Source: CALZIK01 sp945787635
GTDB taxonomy: Bacteria; Acidobacteriota; Thermoanaerobaculia; Multivoradales; JAHEKO01
NCBI GenBank assembly: GCA_947259725.1
Contig: CAMYNM010000004.1
Span: forward strand, 1-64,000
Length of the DNA: 64,000 bases
Reading direction: 5' to 3'
A program made the translations under genes and the position numbers. The notes below the pieces were generated by a model. The model saw only the letters and a list, made by a program, of their open reading frames with translations. It searched no databases and had not been told where the DNA came from. This document shows, piece after piece, positions 44,838 to 52,206 of the stretch; within the stretch, counting starts at the first letter, position 1, and each line of letters starts with the position of its first letter.

Positions 44838-44895
44838 CAGCACCTCTAGTCGGGGTGCGTCAGTCTTCAAGAAGAGGGTGGCACCTCTAGTAGGA
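44838..44895 (+). repeat. REP-like element with CTAGT tails
   Basis: AGCACCTCTAGTCGG followed by a full head (CTTCAAGAAGAGGGTGGCAC) and a second CACCTCTAGTAGG unit. It shares the 44665-44959 gap with the RAYT relic, so head, relic and tails sit together. Confidence 0.7.
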
Positions 44896-44959
44896 ACGTT
44901 GCCGAGATCGGAGTGAGCGTTCTTCTAGTGGGGGGCGCGCGGCGTTGGAGCGTCCCGGT

Positions 44960-46168
44960 CTACGGGATGGCCGCCTTGGCAGCGGACGGTGCGGGCCCGC
45001 AGGCGCTCGCGGCTGACGGCGAGCCGCTGTTGGCATCGTAGAACGGCATCCCTGGGTAGGCCGCCATTCTCTTTCCCAGGCCTTGCCGCACCCAAACGTA
45101 CGATTGGCCGAGTCCAGTCGAGGTGTGAAGGAGGTTGAAGTAGATCCACCCTGACTTGAATGGTGCGACCTTCAGATCCCCGCTCCCGACCTTGACCTTC
45201 TGGGTCTCGGCCGGGAAGCCGGGGACCGGTTCGCCGGTCTCGGAATCGAACAGCAACTCGATGGGGTCCGAGGAGTCGTTGAACGCGACCACCTGGGTCT
45301 GCCCAAGCGGGTACCAGCCAGACTCGCCGAGAGCGTCGCAGCTGAACGGCCGCTGGACGGCGGTCGAGTCGCGCCAGACAATGACGTCGGTGCGGTTCCT
45401 GCTGCCGGTCGAGTATCTCGCACCCCAGGTGGTGCCGAGCGGCTCTCGCCCATCGCTGCCATTGAAGCCCACGTACCGGCCGTAGAAGGTGTAGTCGCCC
45501 GGCATGGAACTCCCCGCCTCGACATGAACCAGCAGGTCACTGCGAACCGCCTTGCTGTTGGCGACGAACACCGCGCCCCACAAGACGTTCTTGCTGCTCG
45601 CGATCCCGTCCATGCCGAAGTATCCGGGATCACTCGGAAAGAGCGTGCTGCTCGCGTTGACGTTGTCGATGGTCACGTAGCCGCGGGCGACGTTCAGGTC
45701 CGGAACGGTCGAGTAGCACTGACCGTCCACCGGCTGGCCGCGGTGCGCCTGGATGAGCTTCTGGACCGTCTGGATACCTCCCGCCGGCGTCTCGCCGAGG
45801 ACGAAACCAGACGTCGACTCGGCGGTCTTGAGGCCCTTGATCTCGCCGGTGTAGAAGAGCTCGGCGAGGTTGATCTCTTCGACGTCATAGCCCGTCAGAT
45901 AGACATCGAAGGCCAACGTCGGCACCGACAGGTCGGTCCAGAGGGTGACGTGGGCGAGCGCCGGTGCCGCGCTTGCGTTCTGCAGCGAGATCACCGTCTC
46001 TTCCACCTTCTTCAAGCGTGGAAACCTGCTGAGATCGACCTCGAAGTAGGGCAACAGCAGCGTCGCCGCCGGGACGGCGTCGATCGTACAGAGCTCAGCG
46101 CGAGCCGCCGGGGTGGGAAGCCACACCACGGCAAGCAGGATAACGACCGGAAACGGGATTTGTTTCAT
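44960..46168 (-). CDS. exported protein of unknown function
   Basis: 402 residues with signal peptide (FPVVILLAVVWLPTPAARA). The mature part starts LCTIDAVPAATLLLPYFEVDL, continues with beta-rich segments (LAHVTLWTDLSVPTLAFDVYLTG, VAFNDSSDPIELLFDSETGE) and ends in a Ser/Ala/Pro-rich tail. This form is common in acidobacterial and proteobacterial genomes as a hypothetical exported protein. Four Cys are present. GAGAGG precedes the ATG at 46166-46168; the 30-codon upstream extension is rejected. Confidence 0.72.
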   Translation of the reverse strand: MKQIPFPVVILLAVVWLPTPAARAELCTIDAVPAATLLLPYFEVDLSRFPRLKKVEETVISLQNASAAPALAHVTLWTDLSVPTLAFDVYLTGYDVEEINLAELFYTGEIKGLKTAESTSGFVLGETPAGGIQTVQKLIQAHRGQPVDGQCYSTVPDLNVARGYVTIDNVNASSTLFPSDPGYFGMDGIASSKNVLWGAVFVANSKAVRSDLLVHVEAGSSMPGDYTFYGRYVGFNGSDGREPLGTTWGARYSTGSRNRTDVIVWRDSTAVQRPFSCDALGESGWYPLGQTQVVAFNDSSDPIELLFDSETGEPVPGFPAETQKVKVGSGDLKVAPFKSGWIYFNLLHTSTGLGQSYVWVRQGLGKRMAAYPGMPFYDANSGSPSAASACGPAPSAAKAAIP

Positions 46169-46370
46169 CACCAGACCTCTCTTCGTTTTCGGCGGACCGC
46201 TCCGCAGCGTGCCCATGCCTCGTGATGGCGAACTCAAGCCACTGTTTGTAAAGCCCACCGACCCTACGTCGGAACCGGCCGGCGGTCAAACGACCGAGGG
46301 ATCCCCGCCCCATGAGGTGCCCCCAGCAGGTGCCAGGGGATTCTGTAAGACGGTCAGGCGCTCTAGGTGG

Positions 46371-47618
46371 TCACACCAAGCGCCTTGTGACCAGCGTAAC
46401 CTCGATCCGTTTCCCATTCCGATCGAGAAGCAGGGAGTAGGTCTTGCCGGGGACGCGAAGGAGACCTCGGAGGCCGTCCAGCGCGAGCTCCGATACCGCG
46501 CGGCCGTCGACCGAGACGATCAGGTCGCCGGCCTGAACTCCTGCAGTCTCGGCCGGCGTTGCCTCCGAGACGGAAAGTACCCGCACTACGTCATAGGCCG
46601 CGCCCTCCGAGGTCAGGAAAAGGCCCGCCGCGTCCCACTCGAAGCTGCCGGCCGAATCCGAGGACGGCTCCAGAATAAGCCGTGAGCGACTGCGATCGAA
46701 GATCGCACGGTAGTTCTCCAATATCTCACCACCGAGAATGCCGTCTCGGTCCGAGCGGGCATATGTTCCCGTCACGCCTTCGGGCGCTAGGGTGACCGGC
46801 ACGTCCTCCAGAACGAGCGGCCCGATCTCGATCGTGCTCAACCGGCCTACCCAATGCCGCACTTCACCCCCGATGCCGACACCGACCGTGCCCAAGATCT
46901 TCCTGGGCAACGCCTCCAAGAACCCGTGCTTCGCCGTAAAGGGCGCGGTCAAACTAAGAGTGCCGCGCGAGCCGGTATCCACGATCACCTTGGCCCCAAT
47001 CCGCCGATCACCCAGCGTCAGAGTCGTTCGAAGCTCCCACTTGTCGTTGGCGTCGAAGGTGACCGGAAGCTCGACACCCTCACCGAAATAGCGAAACGAC
47101 TCCGGATCGTGCAGCGTTAGCGTCTTGTTCGGGTAGTCCACATCCACCACGAAGCCCTTGAACACATCGGCACCGAGAAGTCCCTCCGAAGCGTGGCCGT
47201 TGGCTCCTTGTGTCTTGCGCTCGATCACAGCGACCGCCCGCGACGCGATCTCGACTCCAGGACACGACAGCGCCGGTGCTCGGGCGAACGCGAATCGAAA
47301 CGAGCCGCCGCCAGCGGCGCCCTGGCCCGTGCCCCCACCGCGCAGCTCGAGCTGCAGGCGATCCGCGAGAGTCTTGTCGAGAATCGAAATGTTGGCTCCG
47401 CTGTCGAGCAGTAGCCAGGCCCGTTCTCCACCGTCAAAAACGCACTCCACGTGCACCTTCGACGAAGCCATTTCGAACGGGATTCGAGCGCTGGTCACAC
47501 CGGCAGGAAGCCGTGCCTCGAACTCGACTGGCGGTTGCGCCACAAGGCCCAACGGCCAAGCCAGACCAGCGAAGACGGCCAATCGTCTCGCCGCCCGAAG
47601 TCGAGTTTCCTTGGGCAC
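46371..47618 (-). CDS. exported bilobal aspartic protease-like protein with C-terminal PDZ domain
   Basis: 415 residues, N-terminal signal sequence (LAVFAGLAWPLGLVAQ). Two aspartyl-protease-type active-site motifs lie in one chain: LLLDSGANISIL (about residue 71) and VIVDTGSRGTLSL (about 212), each followed by the hydrophobic G-x-LG turn (GLLGADVFKGF, GILGGEILENY). A PDZ domain follows (ATPAETAGVQAGDLIVSVDGR). Most bacterial relatives have a single retropepsin lobe, so this is a two-lobed, PDZ-tethered form. Start is a GTG at 47616-47618 with an AGAGG that is rather close. Confidence 0.82.
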   Translation of the reverse strand: MPKETRLRAARRLAVFAGLAWPLGLVAQPPVEFEARLPAGVTSARIPFEMASSKVHVECVFDGGERAWLLLDSGANISILDKTLADRLQLELRGGGTGQGAAGGGSFRFAFARAPALSCPGVEIASRAVAVIERKTQGANGHASEGLLGADVFKGFVVDVDYPNKTLTLHDPESFRYFGEGVELPVTFDANDKWELRTTLTLGDRRIGAKVIVDTGSRGTLSLTAPFTAKHGFLEALPRKILGTVGVGIGGEVRHWVGRLSTIEIGPLVLEDVPVTLAPEGVTGTYARSDRDGILGGEILENYRAIFDRSRSRLILEPSSDSAGSFEWDAAGLFLTSEGAAYDVVRVLSVSEATPAETAGVQAGDLIVSVDGRAVSELALDGLRGLLRVPGKTYSLLLDRNGKRIEVTLVTRRLV

Positions 47619-47716
47619 GTCCTCTGCTTGGACTCAGGCGTCGACGGGGAAGTTCCGGTTCACTCGACACCTACGCAGCCGCTGCGGCCACCCAGTGAAC
47701 AAGAAGCTGTGCATAG

Positions 47717-47755
47717 CCAAGAAAGGGGTGGCACCTCGGGCACCTCTGGCCGGGG
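47717..47755 (+). repeat. REP-like GGGGTGGCACCTC element
   Basis: CCAAGAAAGGGGTGGCACCT followed by a GGGCACCTCTGGCC unit, within the 243-bp gap between the protease gene and the divergent membrane protein gene. Confidence 0.6.
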
Positions 47756-47861
47756 CGGTCCCGGACGAGCTCGACCTTCAGGTGCCCCATCTCACCTGAG
47801 TCGACGTCTCCAAGGGAGCATCCGTCGTGAGGTACCCTGAGGGGGTCGCTTCCCCACCCCA

Positions 47862-48830
47862 ATGACCGAGAACCACATCTCGATTACCGCCGCCTTCTCC
47901 GATGCCTGGGATCGGATGCAGACGATCCTGTTCCGGCCGTTCGACCTCAAGAAGTGGATGGTGCTCGGGTTCACCGCCTGGCTGGCGGGGCTAGCGCAGG
48001 GCGGAAAGAGCTTTGGCTGGAACGTCGGCGCCGCGTCAGACTCGAGCGAGTCGGAAGTCTGGGCCGCGAGCTCACCGTCGGTCGCGAGAACCGAGCTCGA
48101 GCCTGCGAGCCTGGGAGCGGAGACACGAATCGACTGGCCCGACTGGGACCGTTGGAGCCAATGGACGCTCGAGCATCCGCTCTGGCTTGCCGCAGGAGTC
48201 CTCGGTTGCGCTTCTCTGCTTGTGCTGTTCGTCGTGATCCTCTGGCTCTCGTCGCGCGGCAAGTTCATGTTTCTCGACAACGTCGTGCACGACCGAGCCG
48301 AGGTGGTCCGGCCCTGGAACCGCTATCGGCGTCTCGGCAACTCGCACTTCCGCTTCCAGCTCGCCTTCTACGGACTCTTCATGGTCGCGTTCCTCGGAGC
48401 GATGCTCTCCTTCATCGCCATGGCTTCAGGCTCGGGCAGGCCCTTCGACGCGTCAGCCGCCGGACTGGTGCTGATCATGGTGTCATTGGTGATTCTCGTC
48501 GCTTTGGCGATGGCCTATGTTCAGTACTTTCTCGACGGCTTCGTCGTGCCCCTGATGTATCGCTACGACCTGGAGGTCCTGGATGCTTGGAGCCGCTTCG
48601 GCGCGATCTTCCGCCGACACCCGTGGACATCGTTGCTCTCCGGGCTATTTCTCCTGCTGCTCGGCTTCGCGGCCTTGTTGTTGGTCATCGTGGCCGGTCT
48701 GCTGACCTGCTGCATCGGTTTCTTCTTCGTGATCATTCCGTACATCGGGACGGTGATCCTCCTCCCGATTCCGGTGACCTACCGTGGCTTTACCGTTGCG
48801 CTCCTGGATCAAATGGACCCAGACAGATAG
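47862..48830 (+). CDS. multi-pass membrane protein of unknown function
   Basis: 322 residues. It opens ISITAAFSDAWDRMQTILFRPFDLKKW, then a short helix, a polar loop (65-105), and five to six strong transmembrane helices (about 107-130, 168-195, 205-235, 262-285, 285-310). The amphipathic N-terminus and Trp/Arg-rich loop (VVRPWNRYRRLGNSHFRFQ) resemble membrane proteins of the DUF4013/DUF7544 type, but I cannot name the family firmly. The stop codon falls within a tandem AGACAGATAG duplication. Confidence 0.7.
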   Translation: MTENHISITAAFSDAWDRMQTILFRPFDLKKWMVLGFTAWLAGLAQGGKSFGWNVGAASDSSESEVWAASSPSVARTELEPASLGAETRIDWPDWDRWSQWTLEHPLWLAAGVLGCASLLVLFVVILWLSSRGKFMFLDNVVHDRAEVVRPWNRYRRLGNSHFRFQLAFYGLFMVAFLGAMLSFIAMASGSGRPFDASAAGLVLIMVSLVILVALAMAYVQYFLDGFVVPLMYRYDLEVLDAWSRFGAIFRRHPWTSLLSGLFLLLLGFAALLLVIVAGLLTCCIGFFFVIIPYIGTVILLPIPVTYRGFTVALLDQMDPDR

Positions 48831-48893
48831 AGACAGATAGGTGCTGAACGAGCGCTCATTGCTCGGGCGAGACACCCACCTATTGGAGGGAGC

Positions 48894-49838
48894 TCAGTGG
48901 TCGTCTTCTTCATGGCCTTCGTCGCCCTCGTCATGCGTATGTTCCCGCGTACTCCAGGAGCGGGTCACTCCGAACGACAGAATCGGCTCGAGTTCCAACT
49001 GACCGCCGCGCGCCTCGAGATTCCATGGCATCCTCACGATGGCCTGCAGAGTCCAGTCAGGGGCCGGGGTCCACGAGACGCCCAGGTTGGCCAGCAGGTC
49101 GGTGCGACCGCTGTTGCGTGCGTCGCGGCCGTTCCACTGGGACGGGCCTTCGTGAAACAGCTCGAGCTGTCCGGTGAAACTCACCTTCTCGAAGCCAAGC
49201 GCCGGATTGACGGCGATGCCGGCGGAGACCTGCTCGCCGGCCTGGTAGCCCTCGGAGTTTTCATCGAGCGCTGCTTTCACGCGGAGCCAGCCAACGGTCG
49301 GGACGACCTTGCTCTGGCGCACGCCGGCAACACCGAGAACGGGATCAACCGTACCGCTGCCGAAGAAGAGATGCTGGTGCGACAAACCCCGGCTACCGCG
49401 CTCGAACGGGTCCTCCTCGGTGTTCCCGGTGGGCAGCGAAAGGCCGGCTGACAGATCGAAAAACCAGCCGGCGAGGTTGAGCGGCTTCCAGCGGTAGCGG
49501 CCGGAAACGCTCGTGTCCCCCACGCCGGAGATCGTCTCATCGCGGTGGTGGATGCTGACGAAATCGGGCAGCGGCTGCCCCTGGGCGTCCATGAAATCGG
49601 CCTCGATCTCGACATCGCGAAGCGGCAGGGCGACGTCGAGAGCCCAGCGATCGGTGAGGCCGAGCGAGAAGCGCGCCGCAAGCTCCTGAACCGTGAGGTC
49701 GACCAGGTGCTCCGCCGCCTGCTCCTCGATCGGGATACCCGGCTCGTACTGGTCGGGGTCCACCGTATGCCCAGCGCTCAGCCGGGTACCCATCCAGTCG
49801 AGGGTGATGTGGAATCGACCCGGCTCCAGGTCATACAA
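48894..49838 (-). CDS. outer-membrane beta-barrel protein, N-terminus disrupted
   Basis: About 314 residues of barrel-type sequence (ITLDWMGTRLS, LSLGLTDRWALDVALPL, LAGWFFDLSAGLSLPTGNTEEDPF, VSAGIAVNPALGFEKVSFTGQL, TLQAIVRMPWNLEARGGQL) with a His/Asp/Glu-rich tail (HTHDEGDEGHEEDDH) that could bind metal. The only start is a TTG at 49836-49838 without a Shine-Dalgarno. The coding look continues upstream in frame (NLPGGGSAT) but meets TGA at 49875-49877 and 49884-49886. A signal-peptide-like sequence lies beyond these stops. The protein as it stands has no export signal. Confidence 0.6.
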   Translation of the reverse strand: MYDLEPGRFHITLDWMGTRLSAGHTVDPDQYEPGIPIEEQAAEHLVDLTVQELAARFSLGLTDRWALDVALPLRDVEIEADFMDAQGQPLPDFVSIHHRDETISGVGDTSVSGRYRWKPLNLAGWFFDLSAGLSLPTGNTEEDPFERGSRGLSHQHLFFGSGTVDPVLGVAGVRQSKVVPTVGWLRVKAALDENSEGYQAGEQVSAGIAVNPALGFEKVSFTGQLELFHEGPSQWNGRDARNSGRTDLLANLGVSWTPAPDWTLQAIVRMPWNLEARGGQLELEPILSFGVTRSWSTREHTHDEGDEGHEEDDH

Positions 49839-49883
49839 CGTTGCGGAACCTCCGCCCGGGAGGTTGGGATTGCTTCAGCCGGC

Positions 49884-49958
49884 TCAGGCGCCGCCGAGGG
49901 CCACCCCCGGCCAGAGGACCGCCGAGCCGACGGCGACGAGAAGGAGCCGCCGGATCAG
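49884..49958 (-). pseudogene. detached signal-peptide segment of the barrel gene
   Basis: In the same frame as the barrel gene, 49958-49884 encodes IRRLLLVAVGSAVLWPGV and ALGGA, then TGA: an excellent signal peptide with no other function apparent. It begins with CTG overlapping the thioredoxin stop as CTGA, where ATGA coupling would be expected, and GGGAGGGG lies 6 nt upstream. The lost start and two in-frame stops (or a compensating pair of frameshifts) separate it from the barrel. Confidence 0.5.
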
Positions 49959-50413
49959 TTCGAGCCCCTCCCAGTTCGTTGGCCCTTGGAGATTGCCCGG
50001 CGCAAGCGTTTCAAGTCGAGGCCTTCGACCACCGCGATGCGCTGCCCGGTCTTGTCGAAGACCAGGAGATACGGCAAGGCGCTCACTCGCTCGAGGTACT
50101 GCTCCGCGACCGGCGTCTGCCAATCGACGACATCGATCTTGCGCAGGGCCACATCGTCCGAAGCCTCGAGGATCGCCGCCATCTCGCGATCCACCTCCCT
50201 GCAGGGCAAGCACCACTCCGCCCAGAAATCCACTACCGTGACCTTGCCCGGGACCAGTTGCTCCTCGAGCGTCACGGCCTCACCCCCGCGCGAGATCCAG
50301 GCGACGTCAGCCTCGGGCGCAAAAGGCACGTCCTCGCTCGCGCCCAACGCCGAAACGAAAAGGAGCGAGGCGAGAACTGCGAGCCGGGCGCGTAGTCCCG
50401 GGGCCGTCTTCAT
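49955..50413 (-). CDS. exported thioredoxin-fold protein
   Basis: 152 residues with signal peptide (LAVLASLLFVSALGA). Thioredoxin domain with DFWAEWCLPCREVDREM (CLPC redox site), IDVVDWQTPVAEQYLERVSALPYLLVF (cis-Pro) and a C-terminal helix. This matches the C-terminal domain of DsbD-type and thiol:disulfide interchange proteins. It should reduce or isomerise disulfides in the periplasm. The barrel gene downstream appears to have been coupled to it. Confidence 0.88.
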   Translation of the reverse strand: MKTAPGLRARLAVLASLLFVSALGASEDVPFAPEADVAWISRGGEAVTLEEQLVPGKVTVVDFWAEWCLPCREVDREMAAILEASDDVALRKIDVVDWQTPVAEQYLERVSALPYLLVFDKTGQRIAVVEGLDLKRLRRAISKGQRTGRGSN

Positions 50414-50564
50414 CGAGGAAGATTACCAGCAGGCGTGACATTGCCTTTCCCCCAATATCTGCTTGATCGGGCTGCCGCGCTGCCCGGAATAAAATGAGCG
50501 GCACCTATTCTCACCGGTATAAGCGCCCATGTCCGTCTGGCACTATTGGGGGGCAGGAGGCGAC

Positions 50565-50810
50565 ATGAACGAAAACGACACTTTCAAGGAATCCCGTCTT
50601 CGCAGCGTTCTGAAGGCGATCACCTATCGAATCGTCGGGACGCTCACGACCGGGCTTCTGGCGTACGTCATCACGGGGGACTTCAGAGTCTCCTTGACCA
50701 TTGTCGCCTTCGAGCCACTGGTCAAAACCTTCGTTTACTATGCGCACGAGCGAATCTGGCAGCAGGTACCCCGCGGAACCGTTCGAAGACTTCTGAGATC
50801 GGAACCCTGA
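50565..50810 (+). CDS. DUF2061 small membrane protein
   Basis: 81 residues: two transmembrane helices (about 15-35 and 40-58) with the DUF2061 signature SVLKAITYRIVGTLTTGLLAY, FEPLVKTFVYYAHERIW. AGGAGG lies 4 nt before the ATG at 50565, so twelve upstream in-frame codons are excluded. DUF2061 proteins often accompany sulfate-assimilation genes; none is present here. Flanked on both sides by copies of GCACCTATTCTC (50501 and 50940). Confidence 0.88.
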   Translation: MNENDTFKESRLRSVLKAITYRIVGTLTTGLLAYVITGDFRVSLTIVAFEPLVKTFVYYAHERIWQQVPRGTVRRLLRSEP

Positions 50811-50925
50811 TCGGCGCCCCCGAAATAAGTAGCTGGCCCCTCTAGAGGGGGGATGTGCCACATCCCGCCCTCTGTAAGCTCAACCTTAAGGAAGGCTAGC
50901 GAACAAGGCCTTACGAGTCACCAAC

Positions 50926-50990
50926 TTGAGAAGTGGGTGGCACCTATTCTCCTCTGCACCTATTCTCCTCTGCACCTATTCTCCTCTGGC
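50926..50990 (+). repeat. REP-like element with CACCTATTCTCCTCT tails
   Basis: Degenerate head TTGAGAAGTGGGTGGCACCT and three exact tandem 16-bp GCACCTATTCTCCTCT tails (50940, 50956, 50972). The same GCACCTATTCTC also occurs once at 50501, upstream of the DUF2061 gene. The rest of the 376-bp gap 50811-51186 shows no gene; at 51126 it holds GGTGCCTGTCCCCTTCTC. Confidence 0.75.
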
Positions 50991-51186
50991 TCAAACTCGA
51001 TGCCGAGCTCGAACCGGTACCCGACGCGCTGACGATTACCCGCCCCTTGGCCAACGCGACTCGCTGCCCCTCGTCGTAGCGCCCAGCGAATGTGAAGAAG
51101 TCCGGGGGACGACCCGGAGAGAAGAGGTGCCTGTCCCCTTCTCTTCACCCAGTGTACGATGCCGCGAAGACTCGGAGACCTTCCTT

Positions 51187-51837
51187 ATGCACCGACAGTG
51201 CGCCTCATGCATCGCGGCGCTCGCCCTGGTACTCGGCGTCGCCGCGCCCGCCTCGCCGCAGCCGCGCGACCTCCCGGCCGAGGGCAAACTCCTGGTCGCG
51301 AGCGAGGGGCTTCTCGACCCGAACTTCGGCCGAACCGTCGTGCTGCTGATCGAGTACGGCGAGTCGGGTGCCCTCGGTGTCGTTCTCAACCGCCCGACCG
51401 AAGGAACTCTCGCCGACCTGCTGCCCGACTCCGAATGGGCCTCACACGCCCGCGACCCGATCCACCTCGGCGGTCCAGTCGCCATCAACCAGGCCCTCAT
51501 GCTCTACAGCACGAGCGAGAAGGTCCCCGACCAGCGCCAAGTTCTCGGCGACGTCCACACCGGCTGGAACCTCGAGCTTCTCGAGCGTTTGATTGTCGAG
51601 CCCGGGCCACAAGAGAAGGTTCGCGTCTACGTCGGCTATGCGGGGTGGGCTCCGGGCCAGCTCGAAGCCGAGATTGAGCGCGGCGGCTGGTACGTCCTCC
51701 CGGCCACGGAGGCGACGATCTTCAGCGACAAGAACGACGAGCTCTGGCGTGAGCTCATCCAGCGGACAAAGACGAGGATTGCGTTTGCAGGAAGCTCTCG
51801 TACCGCGCCGAAAGAAGCGTCTGGCACCTCTCCTTAG
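51187..51837 (+). CDS. exported YqgE/AlgH (UPF0301) family protein
   Basis: 216 residues. The UPF0301 domain is complete: GKLLVASEGLLDPNFGRTVVLLIEY, GALGVVLNRPTEGTL, IHLGGPVAINQALML, VRVYVGYAGWAPGQLEAEIERGGWYV. It is preceded by an apparent signal peptide (CIAALALVLGVAAPASPQ), whereas typical YqgE/AlgH proteins are cytoplasmic. GGAG is 9 nt before the ATG at 51187; longer in-frame extensions pass through repeat DNA. Function of the family is not settled. The last codons run into a TGGCACCTCTCC repeat copy. Confidence 0.87.
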   Translation: MHRQCASCIAALALVLGVAAPASPQPRDLPAEGKLLVASEGLLDPNFGRTVVLLIEYGESGALGVVLNRPTEGTLADLLPDSEWASHARDPIHLGGPVAINQALMLYSTSEKVPDQRQVLGDVHTGWNLELLERLIVEPGPQEKVRVYVGYAGWAPGQLEAEIERGGWYVLPATEATIFSDKNDELWRELIQRTKTRIAFAGSSRTAPKEASGTSP

Positions 51838-51976
51838 TAGCTCCTATCGTGATTCTTGCAGGTTGCTAGCCCCAATGCTACGCGGTTTCAACCTGCACTC
51901 AAGCACCAACGAAGTTCCCGTCGTTGGTTGCACAGTCCCCGAGAATCTTCTGAGACTCCCCAAGGCGCGCAGTGGC

Positions 51977-52195
51977 CTAGGAGCGTCTAAGGAATCGCTC
52001 CATAGCCTGGAGCTGTTTCAAGAAATCCCTCGTATCGAGGAAGTAGTTCGGGTAAGCGAGCCGAAGCGCGTCAATCGGGCCGGTCGCCACGAGTACGGCC
52101 TGGAGGTTCGCGCCATGCCATGTGCAGTTGAGGCTACCTGAAGTAGGCCCTAGAACCGAATTAGCTCTCGGAGTCGCGCACGGGCCGCGCTCCAC
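51977..52195 (-). pseudogene. possible gene fragment downstream of ligA
   Basis: The 369-bp gap 51838-52206 has one protein-like frame: LNCTWHGANLQAVLVATG, then DALRLAYPNYFLDTRDFLKQL and a stop at 51977. Codon choice looks genuine, but the N-terminal part (a GTG 10 nt after the ligA stop) is poor. I do not recognise a family. It may be the 3' end of a lost gene or a small real gene. Confidence 0.3.
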
Positions 52196-52206
52196 CAGCC
52201 ACTTCC

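Noticed and set aside
44960..46258. Longer N-terminus for the exported protein starting before 46168
   Set aside because: The extension would bury the signal peptide 30 residues inside the chain; GAGAGG and the ATG at 46168 fit a normal export signal.
49875..49886. TGA recoding as Trp or selenocysteine in the barrel gene
   Set aside because: Many genes here end in TGA, two TGA lie within 12 bp, and no selenocysteine context or partner genes are visible. Mutation or assembly error is simpler.
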